A program made the translations under genes and the position numbers. A stretch of DNA of 64,000 bases, from NCBI GenBank assembly GCA_902546615.1, contig CACCKE010000001.1, positions 62,001 to 126,000 on the forward strand, read 5' to 3'. The stretch comes from an uncultured Pelagibacteraceae bacterium. GTDB lineage: Bacteria > Pseudomonadota > Alphaproteobacteria > Pelagibacterales > AG-422-B15. Below, piece by piece: positions 1 through 9,861 of the stretch. The first letter of the stretch is position 1. Each line of letters begins with the position of its first letter. The notes beneath the pieces were generated by a model, which ran no database searches, was not told the DNA's origin, and was given only the letters and a program-made list of their open reading frames with translations.

Positions 1-663
1 CTTACTGGGATTATATATAAGATCGTAAACATGTGTAGATGAATTTAGATTGTTAAAGTCTATTAATTTGTTTTCTTCGTCTTCTTGTTGTCCTAAGCTT
101 GTAGTGTTGACAACTAAATGTGAGGATCCAATAAACTTACTGATCGTTTTTTCTGTTAAGATTGTCGCCTCAACACCCAGGTCGCTGCAAAGTGATTCCG
201 CGTTTTTTTTTGTTCTATTATAGATACCAATCTCACACTTCATTTGTGTTAGCGCATACACGACTGCCCTTGCTGATCCGCCGGCTCCAAGCACCAAACA
301 TAACTTGTTATTTAGCTCTCTGTTTGCAATTGATTTTTCAAAACCAATCGGGTCGGTATTGTCCCCATAAACACCATCTTTATTTATTATCAGCGTGTTA
401 ACTGCTTTGAGAGCTCTTGCAACATCGGATGTGTTGTTACAATATTTGTATGCGTCCTCTTTTAGGGGAACCGTAACATTTAAGCCGTAATAACCCTCTT
501 CTATTAAACGGTCAACATCCCTAATAAAGTTTTCTTTTTTTACATTTATTTTATGGTAGGGGTCCACATTAATTTTCTCACTTTCAATCCAGTGATTATG
601 AATTTTAGGTGAAAGACTGTGATCTATTGGATCTCCAATAACTGCTGTTTTTTTATGTGTCAT
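1..663 (-). CDS. aroE: Shikimate dehydrogenase, 3'-truncated by the window edge
   Basis: Manual minus-strand translation from the ATG at 663: MTHKKTAVIGDPIDHSLSPKIHNHW...GLNVTVPLKEDAYKY...VNTLI...GDNTD..GF...VLGAGGSARAVVYAL; AroE motifs. Runs off position 1, so it is absent from the ORF track. Confidence 0.93.
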   Translation of the reverse strand, partial: MTHKKTAVIGDPIDHSLSPKIHNHWIESEKINVDPYHKINVKKENFIRDVDRLIEEGYYGLNVTVPLKEDAYKYCNNTSDVARALKAVNTLIINKDGVYGDNTDPIGFEKSIANRELNNKLCLVLGAGGSARAVVYALTQMKCEIGIYNRTKKNAESLCSDLGVEATILTEKTISKFIGSSHLVVNTTSLGQQEDEENKLIDFNNLNSSTHVYDLIYNPSK

Positions 664-1258
664 TTTTTTCAAATAGAAGATTGTTGTCCCAAAGGAACTG
701 GTTTAATTGAATTAATGATATGCCCTGTATTGAAAAAAGGTCACTCCCAATATTTTCAAAAAGCTTTATTCCTTCTTCCTCAATTGCATAAACGCCTACA
801 AGACCAAGAATATTATCGTCGACTTTATTTAAATATTCTTTTATTAGATCCCCGCTCAGCTTTCGCATATGCATTTTAGATCTGTCCACGTACTTCCAAA
901 TAATGTTATTGTCCTGAGCAACCGTTGTGGCAGTTATGAGTGTGTGGGTAGATCCACTCATTTTCAACAACTGTTCCTTTGCTTCACTTTTATCCCTAGC
1001 CTTGTTAACCAGCTCGCCTTTAAGATCCAAACCCTGGTCTGATCCAATAACAAATGCACTTTTATTAGATATGGAGGGCTTCAAGGCCTTCATCTCAGCA
1101 AGTTTAACCACAATCTCTTCAGGTGTATTTTTACTCATCGACATCTTGACTTCTTCCTCATCAACACCATGCGCAACTGTCTCAAAGCTTATGCCGGCGT
1201 TGCGTAACAATTTAATCCTTGTTTCGCTTTTAGATGCTAAAATTATATCTCTGTTCAT
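653..1258 (-). CDS. maf: Maf-family nucleoside triphosphate pyrophosphatase
   Basis: ORF 201 aa; MNRDIILASKSETRIKLLRNAGI (Maf N-terminal motif), GSDQGLDLKG. Confidence 0.9.
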   Translation of the reverse strand: MNRDIILASKSETRIKLLRNAGISFETVAHGVDEEEVKMSMSKNTPEEIVVKLAEMKALKPSISNKSAFVIGSDQGLDLKGELVNKARDKSEAKEQLLKMSGSTHTLITATTVAQDNNIIWKYVDRSKMHMRKLSGDLIKEYLNKVDDNILGLVGVYAIEEEGIKLFENIGSDLFSIQGISLIQLNQFLWDNNLLFEKNDT

Positions 1259-1531
1259 AAACCTGTATAAACCCCTTATGACCTGTGAGTGCTTTTACTA
1301 TCTTTGCCCATCTCTAATTTTTAACTTATTTTACTATCTTTATTGAGAATTTTTGCAAACTTTGTTCACCTGTTAGAGATATTGCTGTTTTCTTCCACGT
1401 CGGTGTATAAGATTAAAAAGCATATAATTCAAAGCGGTTGTTCTGTGTATCGACTTGTGGGCAAAAAGCGACTTTTTATATATACACAATTCCACAGGAA
1501 CATAAACAACTACAATTATATATATAATATA
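1259..1531. other. oriC: Candidate chromosomal replication origin (oriC) between divergent maf and hemE
   Basis: Divergent AT-rich intergenic region next to hemE; two exact 13-mer repeats TTTTACTATCTTT (1293-1305, 1329-1341); degenerate DnaA-box-like 9-mers incl. TTATACACC (minus, 1402-1410), ATATACACA (1480-1488), TTGTTCACC (1362-1370), AATTCCACA (1488-1496); parS/parAB downstream. Confidence 0.5.
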
Positions 1532-2518
1532 ATGAGTATATTTATAGACACACTTAAAGGTCAAAAGACAAGCCCAACACCAGTTTGGTTAATGAGACAG
1601 GCAGGAAGACATTTGCCTGAATATATAAATATTAGAAAACAATTTGCAAACCTTATGGATATGTTTCTTGATCCTTTAACAATATTTGAGGTTTCACTAC
1701 AACCTGTGAACAGATACAATATGGATGCTTGTATTGTATTTTCAGATATTTTAATAACCCCTTTTGCTGCGGGCTCAAGCGTTAGTTTTATTGATGGACA
1801 GGGACCCGTAATAAAGTTCAATGAGAACATAAGTTATAATCTTGAAAAAACCTTACCTCTTGCAACGGGAATAAAAAAAATTAAAGAAAATACAGATGTC
1901 CCCTTAATAGGATTTGCTGGCGGAGCTTGGACGACACTGTTTTATTGTTTATTTGAAAAGAATGAACGTCAAAATCTAAAACTCGAAGATATTGTAAAAA
2001 AGACTTCACAAATAGACAATTTAATCGAGCAAATGACATGTGCGATTATTCAACACACAGAAATGCAAATTGATTGTGGGATTGATGCTTTTCAAATATT
2101 TGAATCAGCGGCAGAACATTTGAATGACGAACAATTCAACAAATGGTGCATTCAACCTACAAAAAAAATTATTAAGAGTATAAAAAAAATAAAAGACATC
2201 CCTATTATTGGCTTTCCTAGAAATACCAATCTTGCATGTTATAAAAAATATTCAAACATAGATAAGCTTGATTGTATTACCTTGGACTACAATTTTCCTT
2301 TAGATAAAATTAATGAGCTAAACGATAAAATTGTTTTTCAAGGAAATCTAGATCCTAAACACTTATTAAAAGACTCCCAAAATCTTAGTCAGAAGATTGA
2401 AGAAATATTATTTGCTTTTAGAGAAAGACCACATATTTTCAATTTAGGACACGGGGTTTTACCCGCGACATCTATTGAGAAAGTCGAGCAAATGCTCTTA
2501 CAGATAAGGTCAACATGA
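1532..2518 (+). CDS. hemE: Uroporphyrinogen decarboxylase
   Basis: PVWLMRQAGRHLPEY signature, GFAGGAWT, FNLGHGVLP. Start placed at the internal ATG at 1532 rather than the ORF-track start at 1343. Confidence 0.95.
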   Translation: MSIFIDTLKGQKTSPTPVWLMRQAGRHLPEYINIRKQFANLMDMFLDPLTIFEVSLQPVNRYNMDACIVFSDILITPFAAGSSVSFIDGQGPVIKFNENISYNLEKTLPLATGIKKIKENTDVPLIGFAGGAWTTLFYCLFEKNERQNLKLEDIVKKTSQIDNLIEQMTCAIIQHTEMQIDCGIDAFQIFESAAEHLNDEQFNKWCIQPTKKIIKSIKKIKDIPIIGFPRNTNLACYKKYSNIDKLDCITLDYNFPLDKINELNDKIVFQGNLDPKHLLKDSQNLSQKIEEILFAFRERPHIFNLGHGVLPATSIEKVEQMLLQIRST

Positions 2519-3534
2519 AAACAGCGGTAGTTTTATTTAACTTGGGCGGACCAGATAAACAAGAAAGTGTAAAACCTTTTTTATTTAATCTGTTTAATGA
2601 TCCTAACATATTTAGACTTCCAAATCCCTTCAGGTATTTGTTGGCAAGGCTCATATCTTCCCGTCGCACCAAAGAGGCCACTGAAATTTACGCTGAAATA
2701 GGCGGTAAATCCCCTATTCTTGAAATTACCAACTCTCAAGCAGAGTCCCTTCAGAGAGAGTTAAAAAACAAAGGTATTGAGAACAAGGTATTTGTTTGTA
2801 TGCGATATTGGCATCCAATGACAGCCGAGGTTGTTTCAAAAGTAAAAGACTATAACCCAGACAAAATATTTTTACTGCCCCTGTACCCACAGTATTCCAC
2901 TACGACCACAAAATCTTCTCTGGACGCCTGGTTCAAAGAAGCTCAAAACCAGGAATTAAACACAAAAACAAAATACACTTGTTGTTATCCATATGACGCT
3001 AAATTAATAAAAGCCCATCAAAAACTGATTCAAGACAAAATAAACCACATCAAAGATAAGAAAGTAAGAGTTCTATTTTCCGCTCACAGTTTACCCGTAT
3101 CAATCATTAAAAAAGGCGATCCATATCAGTGGCAGGTGGAGCAAACAGTTAAGGCGGTCATGCAGGGCATTCACGGCTATGAAGATCATGTTTTGGCTTA
3201 CCAAAGTAAAGTTACCCCAGTTAAATGGCTTGAACCAACAACACCAAGTGAAATTGAAAATGCCATTAGCGAAGATAGGGCGCTGGTTATTGTTCCAATT
3301 GCGTTTGTTTCGGATCACTCTGAAACACTCGTTGAATTAGATATCGAGTACCAAGAGCTTGCAAGCGAACTAGGCTGTAAGCATTATTATAGGTCTGAAT
3401 CTTTAAATGTTGATCAAACATTTATAGAAAGTTTATCTGAAATAGTTAGTGAGTCAGAGAAAGTTGAGAGTGGTAATATCAGGCAAAAAATATGTCCAGC
3501 AACGTTTAAACAATGTGATCAAGAATTAAGATGA
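2515..3534 (+). CDS. hemH: Ferrochelatase
   Basis: MKTAVVLFNLGGPD, LPLYPQYSTTTT, FSAHSLP, AFVSDHSETLVELD. Confidence 0.95.
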   Translation: MKTAVVLFNLGGPDKQESVKPFLFNLFNDPNIFRLPNPFRYLLARLISSRRTKEATEIYAEIGGKSPILEITNSQAESLQRELKNKGIENKVFVCMRYWHPMTAEVVSKVKDYNPDKIFLLPLYPQYSTTTTKSSLDAWFKEAQNQELNTKTKYTCCYPYDAKLIKAHQKLIQDKINHIKDKKVRVLFSAHSLPVSIIKKGDPYQWQVEQTVKAVMQGIHGYEDHVLAYQSKVTPVKWLEPTTPSEIENAISEDRALVIVPIAFVSDHSETLVELDIEYQELASELGCKHYYRSESLNVDQTFIESLSEIVSESEKVESGNIRQKICPATFKQCDQELR

Positions 3535-3974
3535 ATTCAATTTTCTTATATAATTTATTTCTTAGTTTGCACATCATCAGCGTGATAGCTTGGATGGCGG
3601 GCTTATTATATTTGCCAAGATTATTTGTTTATCATTGGAGTAAAGAGGTGGGGTCTGACTCGTCAGAGACTTTTAAATTAATGGAATTACGTTTACTTAA
3701 AATTATTATGAATCCAGCAATGATATTTTCATGGTTGTTTGGTTTAGCGTTGATATCAAATTTGGGCGTTGATGCGCTGTCTCAACTATGGCTTCAATTA
3801 AAAATCATATTTGTGATCCTCTTGTCTGGAGTTCATGGGTATTTCTCAAAATTAACAAGAGAGTTTCAAGAGGATAAAAGGCCAAAATCAGAGCGTTTTT
3901 TTAGAATTATCAATGAATTTCCCACGGTTTTAATGATAATTGTCATATTTCTCGTTATTTTTAAACCAATATAA
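3531..3974 (+). CDS. hemJ: Protoporphyrinogen oxidase HemJ (UPF0093 membrane protein)
   Basis: LHIISVIAWMAGLLYLPRLFVYH; small multi-TM protein directly after hemH. Confidence 0.88.
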   Translation: MNSIFLYNLFLSLHIISVIAWMAGLLYLPRLFVYHWSKEVGSDSSETFKLMELRLLKIIMNPAMIFSWLFGLALISNLGVDALSQLWLQLKIIFVILLSGVHGYFSKLTREFQEDKRPKSERFFRIINEFPTVLMIIVIFLVIFKPI

Positions 3975-4051
3975 AACTTGCTATATTTAACGATTACGGT
4001 TAGAAAGCAGCTTCCAAACTATTTTCCACATTATCATCATCATTAATACGA

Positions 4052-5317
4052 ATGGCTAAAAACTTAAAATTAAGAGACCTTAAGAAAAAAACTCCACAAG
4101 AACTTCTTGTTTATGCAGAGGAACTTGGCGTTGAAAACGCCAGTTCAATGCGTACACAGGATATGCTGTTTGAAATATTAAAAACTCTTGCGAGTGACAG
4201 CAAAGATATTGACGGTGAAGGAGTTTTAGAAGTTTTACAGGATGGTTTTGGTTTTTTAAGATCAATGGAGGCCAATTACCTTCCGGGTCCTGATGATATT
4301 TATGTAAGCCCAAGTCAAATTAAAAGATTTGGATTAAGATCAGGAGACACTGTTGAAGGTCCAATTAGAGCACCAAAGGACGGTGAACGTTACTTTGCAT
4401 TATTAAAAATTGATACAATCAACTACGAAGCAACCGAAAAAAGCAAAAACAAAATTAACTTTGATAACCTAACACCTCTTTATCCTGAGGAGCAAATCAG
4501 ATTAGAAACAGAAAAACCAGCAAGCGATCAAAGTTCAAGAGTAATTGATTTGGTTGCGCCAATCGGTAAAGGTCAAAGAGCCCTTATTGTGTCGCCACCA
4601 AGAACAGGTAAAACAGTTTTACTTCAAAATATTGCACATTCAATTACTGATAACCATCCAGAATGTTATCTAATGGTTTTATTAATTGATGAGAGGCCAG
4701 AGGAAGTTACAGATATGCAACGCTCTGTAAAAGGAGAAGTTGTCAGCTCAACATTTGATGAGCCCGCATCACGTCACGTACAGGTTGCTGAAATGGTTAT
4801 CAATAAAGCAAAAAGATTAGTAGAGCATAAAAAAGATGTCGTTATTCTTTTAGACTCCATTACAAGATTGGGTCGTGCTTACAATACAGTTGTCCCAAGT
4901 TCAGGAAAAGTATTAACAGGTGGTGTTGATGCAAACGCATTACAGAGACCAAAGAGATTTTTTGGTGCAGCTAGAAATATTGAGGATGGAGGCTCACTGA
5001 CTATTATTTCAACAGCCCTTATTGATACAGGAAGTAGAATGGACGAGGTAATTTTTGAGGAATTTAAAGGAACTGGTAACTCAGAAATCATATTAGACAG
5101 AAAAGTTGCTGATAAAAGAATATATCCTGCAATTGATATTACTAAGTCCGGTACTCGAAAAGAAGAGATACTTCTTGATAAGGATGAGCTTCAAAAAATG
5201 TATGTTCTTAGACGTATTCTTAACCCAATGGGAACAATGGACTCCATTGAATTCTTACTCGGAAAATTGAAAGAAACCAAAGATAATGCCGATTTCTTCC
5301 AGTCAATGAATAAGTAA
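4052..5317 (+). CDS. rho: Transcription termination factor Rho
   Basis: [56 protein letters not shown]. Confidence 0.98.
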   Translation: MAKNLKLRDLKKKTPQELLVYAEELGVENASSMRTQDMLFEILKTLASDSKDIDGEGVLEVLQDGFGFLRSMEANYLPGPDDIYVSPSQIKRFGLRSGDTVEGPIRAPKDGERYFALLKIDTINYEATEKSKNKINFDNLTPLYPEEQIRLETEKPASDQSSRVIDLVAPIGKGQRALIVSPPRTGKTVLLQNIAHSITDNHPECYLMVLLIDERPEEVTDMQRSVKGEVVSSTFDEPASRHVQVAEMVINKAKRLVEHKKDVVILLDSITRLGRAYNTVVPSSGKVLTGGVDANALQRPKRFFGAARNIEDGGSLTIISTALIDTGSRMDEVIFEEFKGTGNSEIILDRKVADKRIYPAIDITKSGTRKEEILLDKDELQKMYVLRRILNPMGTMDSIEFLLGKLKETKDNADFFQSMNK

Positions 5318-5318
5318 A

Positions 5319-5858
5319 CTATCCTTCTGCCTTCATCAAAGACCTTATCTGATAACTTTTAGAAATCTTTTTTGAGCCTTCAAGGTTCCATAAATCAATT
5401 ATCATAAAAAATTCAATTTTTTTAACCCCAATTTTTGAAATTAGCTTTGCGGCCGCTTTAGCTGTTCCACCGGTTGCAATTAAGTCATCGACAATCAAAA
5501 CCTTATCTTTTGAAGTGATAGAGTGTTTGTGTACCTGGATTTCATCCATTCCATACTCTAACTTGTATTTTTGTTTAACTACTTTTCCTGGCAGTTTCCC
5601 TTTTTTTCTTATTGGAATAAAAGGCAAGCCAAGCTTGTAGGCAACAGCTGATCCAAAGATGAAGCCTCTTGCTTCTATCCCAGCTACTTTAGTAAATTTA
5701 TTTTTTTTACAATATTTAGAAATTTCATTAACAACTTCGGTAAAAAGCTGCTTACTGTCTGTGATTGAAGTTATATCTTGAAATTGAATACCTTTTTTTG
5801 GAAAATTAGGAATTACCCTAATTTTCTTTTCAAGATTATCTTTTAGTTTTTTGTTCAA
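5319..5858 (-). CDS. apt: Adenine phosphoribosyltransferase
   Basis: IEARGFIFGSAVAYKLGLPFIPIRKKGKLPG, VLIVDDLIATGGTAKAA. Confidence 0.95.
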   Translation of the reverse strand: MNKKLKDNLEKKIRVIPNFPKKGIQFQDITSITDSKQLFTEVVNEISKYCKKNKFTKVAGIEARGFIFGSAVAYKLGLPFIPIRKKGKLPGKVVKQKYKLEYGMDEIQVHKHSITSKDKVLIVDDLIATGGTAKAAAKLISKIGVKKIEFFMIIDLWNLEGSKKISKSYQIRSLMKAEG

Positions 5859-6291
5859 TGTTCAGTAAATTTCTTTTGGTACTTAACCCACCCACTGATG
5901 TAAATCCTGTGAGTTTGCCGTCACTTCCAACTACCCTGTGACATGGAACTGTCATCATAAGATTATTTCTTCCTAAGGCTCTCCCAACAGCTCGGGGCGA
6001 AGTTCTTAACTTCCTTGCAATGTCCCCATAAGTTGTTGTTCTACCATAAGGTATCCTTCGTAAATAATTCCAAACACGGTTTTGAAATTTTGTGCCGATC
6101 TGACTAGTAGGAAAATTAAGAGACCGCCTTTTGCGCGCAAGATACATTTTTATTTGAAGCGCAGATCTTTTTAGAAGCTTATCCTCTGTTTTGTTGGGCT
6201 TTTTCCTTGTTCTATGAACTGCAATTATTCTATTTTTGCTTGAGACAAGCTCAATATTGCCAATGATTGATTTGAAAACGTAGCTGCTCAT
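5836..6291 (-). CDS. ogt: Methylated-DNA--[protein]-cysteine S-methyltransferase
   Basis: FQNRVWNYLRRIPYGRTTTYGDIA, VPCHRVVGSDGKLTGF (PCHRV active site). Confidence 0.93.
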   Translation of the reverse strand: MSSYVFKSIIGNIELVSSKNRIIAVHRTRKKPNKTEDKLLKRSALQIKMYLARKRRSLNFPTSQIGTKFQNRVWNYLRRIPYGRTTTYGDIARKLRTSPRAVGRALGRNNLMMTVPCHRVVGSDGKLTGFTSVGGLSTKRNLLNIEQKTKR

Positions 6292-6321
6292 ATATATAAG
6301 ATATTATAATTTTCTGACCTA

Positions 6322-6642
6322 ATGACTAACAAATTTTTTGAAAGACACGTATTTTTTTGTACAAACCAAAGACCCGATGGTCATACAAAAGGTTGTTGTG
6401 CCTCTAAAAATTCCACAGTGCTGCGAGCCTATATGAAGAAAAAAACAAAAGAATTGGTCTCCGATAAGAAAATAAGAATAAATGCATCAGGCTGTTTGGA
6501 TCATTGTGAATTTGGTCCCACACTTGTTGTTTATCCAGATAATGTTTGGTACTCGTGTAAAACAGAAGAAGAGGTGGACCAAGTAATCAATGAACATCTT
6601 ATTAATGACCGTATCGCTGAAAACCTCCAAATAAAAAAATGA
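6322..6642 (+). CDS. Thioredoxin-like [2Fe-2S] ferredoxin family protein
   Basis: HVFFCTNQRPDGHTKGCC, INASGCLDHCEFGPTLVVYPDNVWY. Confidence 0.85.
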   Translation: MTNKFFERHVFFCTNQRPDGHTKGCCASKNSTVLRAYMKKKTKELVSDKKIRINASGCLDHCEFGPTLVVYPDNVWYSCKTEEEVDQVINEHLINDRIAENLQIKK

Positions 6643-7934
6643 CAATTTTTGCACTATCAACTGCCAGTGGTGTTGCGGGGTTAGCGGTTGTAAGAGTCTC
6701 AGGACATCTAGCGCTCACCGCCCTTAAAACAATTTCTAGAAAGAGTCACTTCGATCCAAACGTCCTAACAAAATCAGAATTTTATGATCCAGAAAGCGGC
6801 AACTTAATTGACAAAGGGCTTGCTGTATTTTTCTCAAAACCCAAAAGTTTCACAGGTGAAGATGTTGTTGAGTTTCATGTTCATGGCGGCCATACAACTG
6901 TTCAGCTTTTACTCAAATCACTTTCTAACATTGATCAGCTGAGACTTGCTCAACCTGGTGAATTTTCAAAAAGAGCATTTGTGAACAACAAAATGGATCT
7001 TACAGCAATTGAAGCCATGGGTGATCTAATTAATGCGCAAACTGAAATTCAACATAATCAAGCACTGTCCCAGATGAATGGCTCACTGAATAAATTATAT
7101 TTATCATGGAGAAAGTCTCTAATAGAGTTAGTTGCCTATCTCGAAGCGGATATAGATTTTGCAGATGAAGATATTCCTGAAAATGTTCTCAACAATATCA
7201 ATTCAAAAATTGAAAAACTTTTAGACGAAATGAATGAACACTTAAAACAACGTAATCAAGGAGAAATATTAAGAGACGGTTATAAAGTGGCCATCATTGG
7301 ATCCCCAAATGTTGGTAAATCAAGTTTGATAAATTCACTTGCTAATCGTGATGTTGCCATTGTGTCTGATAGGGAGGGTACGACTAGAGACGCGATTGAA
7401 GTAAGACTAAATATTGCTGGATTTCCAGTCATTTTTACAGACACTGCGGGCCTAAGAGATACTGAAGACGAGATTGAAAAAAAAGGAATTGAGATAACCC
7501 AAAGTAAAATTAAAGAAGCAAATTTAGTTTTAGAATTATTTGATGATCCTAATAATGTTGAGTTACATGAGGATCGACTTACAGTTCTAAATAAATGTGA
7601 CTTATATAATAATTTTAAAAAAGAAGGCTGTATCAATATTTCAGTTTCAAATGGAAGCGGTATTGATAATTTAATCAATAAAATTGCTGAGCATGTATCA
7701 AACAAATTCATAAGTTACACCGATACCATACCAACAAAGACTCGATATATCTTAGGTGTTCAAAATTCTGTACAAAGTTTACTAAGTGCAAAAAGTATAG
7801 ATTTAAAAGTTAATTCTGAACTTATGGTCGAGGAGTTAAGATTAGCCATTCAAGAAATCGGAAAAATAACAGGTCATGTTGATGTAGAAGAATATTTAGA
7901 AGTTATTTTTAAAGATTTTTGCATCGGTAAATAA
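6639..7934 (+). CDS. mnmE: tRNA uridine-5-carboxymethylaminomethyl(34) synthesis GTPase MnmE
   Basis: GSPNVGKSSLINSL, DTAGLRDTEDEIEKKGI, C-terminal FCIGK. Confidence 0.97.
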   Translation: MTIFALSTASGVAGLAVVRVSGHLALTALKTISRKSHFDPNVLTKSEFYDPESGNLIDKGLAVFFSKPKSFTGEDVVEFHVHGGHTTVQLLLKSLSNIDQLRLAQPGEFSKRAFVNNKMDLTAIEAMGDLINAQTEIQHNQALSQMNGSLNKLYLSWRKSLIELVAYLEADIDFADEDIPENVLNNINSKIEKLLDEMNEHLKQRNQGEILRDGYKVAIIGSPNVGKSSLINSLANRDVAIVSDREGTTRDAIEVRLNIAGFPVIFTDTAGLRDTEDEIEKKGIEITQSKIKEANLVLELFDDPNNVELHEDRLTVLNKCDLYNNFKKEGCINISVSNGSGIDNLINKIAEHVSNKFISYTDTIPTKTRYILGVQNSVQSLLSAKSIDLKVNSELMVEELRLAIQEIGKITGHVDVEEYLEVIFKDFCIGK

Positions 7935-7982
7935 AAAAATAATTGATTGCAATTAGTCTAAGTTAATTTAATTAACTTATTC

Positions 7983-9851
7983 ATGACTAGTTATGACGTT
8001 GTAGTAGTTGGAGGAGGGCATGCCGGCTGTGAAGCCGCAACCACATCCGCACGTGTTGGTGCAAAAACCCTCTTAATCAGCCATAAATTTGATACTATTG
8101 GGGAAATGTCCTGTAATCCTGCTATTGGTGGTCTTGGCAAAGGTCACTTAGTAAGGGAAATCGATGCATTGGACGGGATAATGGGGCGTATAGCCGATTT
8201 ATCAAGTATTCAATATAGGTTACTAAATAGAACAAAAGGCCCTGCAGTAAGAGGACCAAGAGCTCAATCGGATAGAAAGCTCTATAAAAAACACATGCAG
8301 GAGGAAATTGAAAATACAGAAAATTTAGAACTCTTGTTTGATCCTGTAGAAGATTTAATTTTTGATAGCAATAAACAAATTGCTGGCGTGATTTGCGCAA
8401 GCGGTAAAAAAATATCTACTAAAAAAGTTATCATCACAACTGGTACATTTTTGAATGGCCTTATCCACTTAGGCGACAAAACTATTCCAGCTGGAAGACA
8501 CGGTGATTCTCCCTCAATAGGACTTGCAGACTCACTCTATAAAACTGGCTTTAATATTGGACGATTAAAGACGGGAACACCTGCGAGACTAGACAAAAAT
8601 ACAATAGACTTTTCTAAGCTAGAAAAACAAGAAGCTGATGATGAGCACTCTTATTTCTCATTCCTAACCACAAAAACTCATAATGAACAATTACCGTGCC
8701 ACATGACACATACAAATGAGGCCGTTCACAATATAATCCAAAAAAATATAACAAAATCAGCTATTTATTCAGGTCAAATTAGTGGGACAGGTCCTAGATA
8801 TTGTCCTTCTGTAGAAGATAAAGTTGTTAAATTTGCAGATAAATTGAGGCATCAAATTTTTTTAGAACCAGAAGGACTTGATAGTGACTTAATATATCCA
8901 AATGGCATCTCAACTTCACTCCCACCAGATGTGCAGGAAGAATTTATAAGTAAAATCAATGGTTTAGAGAATGCTAAAATAGTAAGACATGGCTACGCTA
9001 TTGAATATGATTTTATTGATCCACAAGAACTTTACCAAACATTGGAAACTAAAAAAATAAAAGGTCTTTATCTTGCTGGGCAAATAAATGGCACAACAGG
9101 TTACGAGGAAGCTGCTGCGCAGGGACTTGTAGCAGGTTTGAATGCAGCAATTTCCCTAAATAATAAAGAACATGTTTTTTCAAGAAACGACTCATACATT
9201 GGAGTAATGATAGATGACTTAACTCTAAAAGGGGTTACGGAGCCTTACAGAATGTTCACTTCTAGGGCAGAATACAGACTGTTATTAAGAGCAGATAATG
9301 CAGATCTAAGATTAACGGAGATTGGGTACAATTTAGGGTTAGTTGAAGCTGAAAGATATGAAAAATATTCAGCTAAAAAAATTGAACTAGAAAAATTAAA
9401 TAAAATTGTTAAAAATCAATATGTTACACCTAATGCACTTTCAAGGATTGGAGTTCAAATTAATCAAGATGGTAAAAAAAGGTCAGCTTTTGACTTATTA
9501 GCTTATCCTAACATCAATATTGATAAAATAGATGAAATCTTTAACTTAAATCTAAAGCAATATAGTAGTGAAATTCTTGATCAAATAACAACAGAGGCTC
9601 ATTACAAAGGCTATCTTAAGAAGCAAGAAAGTGAGATCATTTCACTTACTAAAGAAGAAAAAGTTGAAATTCCAACTAATCTTAGATACGAATTAATTCC
9701 CAGTTTATCAACAGAAATCATTGAAAAACTTACAAAAATTAAGCCTAAAAACTTATCTCAAGCATCAAGAATTGATGGTGTTACACCTGCAGCCCTTAGT
9801 GTTATTTTATCATATATAAAAACCAAAGCTAAATCACAAAAATTAGCTTAA
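7983..9851 (+). CDS. mnmG: tRNA uridine-5-carboxymethylaminomethyl(34) synthesis enzyme MnmG
   Basis: DVVVVGGGHAGCEAATTSARVG, SCNPAIGGLGKGHLVREIDALDG, GLYLAGQINGTTGYEEAAAQG. Confidence 0.98.
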   Translation: MTSYDVVVVGGGHAGCEAATTSARVGAKTLLISHKFDTIGEMSCNPAIGGLGKGHLVREIDALDGIMGRIADLSSIQYRLLNRTKGPAVRGPRAQSDRKLYKKHMQEEIENTENLELLFDPVEDLIFDSNKQIAGVICASGKKISTKKVIITTGTFLNGLIHLGDKTIPAGRHGDSPSIGLADSLYKTGFNIGRLKTGTPARLDKNTIDFSKLEKQEADDEHSYFSFLTTKTHNEQLPCHMTHTNEAVHNIIQKNITKSAIYSGQISGTGPRYCPSVEDKVVKFADKLRHQIFLEPEGLDSDLIYPNGISTSLPPDVQEEFISKINGLENAKIVRHGYAIEYDFIDPQELYQTLETKKIKGLYLAGQINGTTGYEEAAAQGLVAGLNAAISLNNKEHVFSRNDSYIGVMIDDLTLKGVTEPYRMFTSRAEYRLLLRADNADLRLTEIGYNLGLVEAERYEKYSAKKIELEKLNKIVKNQYVTPNALSRIGVQINQDGKKRSAFDLLAYPNINIDKIDEIFNLNLKQYSSEILDQITTEAHYKGYLKKQESEIISLTKEEKVEIPTNLRYELIPSLSTEIIEKLTKIKPKNLSQASRIDGVTPAALSVILSYIKTKAKSQKLA

Positions 9852-9861
9852 TATCAAAATA

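Noticed and set aside
162-401. Plus-strand ORF opposite aroE
   Set aside because: Antisense to a well-supported AroE frame; no recognisable protein features.
927-1346. 139-aa plus-strand ORF opposite maf
   Set aside because: Antisense shadow of Maf; composition not protein-like and no motif.
1343-1531. N-terminal 63-codon extension of the hemE ORF
   Set aside because: HemE homology starts at MSIFIDTLKGQKTSPTPVWLMRQAGRHLPEY (ATG 1532); upstream translation is unrelated and overlaps the origin-like region.
7960-7978. AAGTTAATT-T-AATTAACTT inverted repeat between mnmE and mnmG as a terminator
   Set aside because: All-AT-rich weak stem without T tract; expected by chance in AT-rich intergenic DNA, and it overlaps the mnmG RBS zone.
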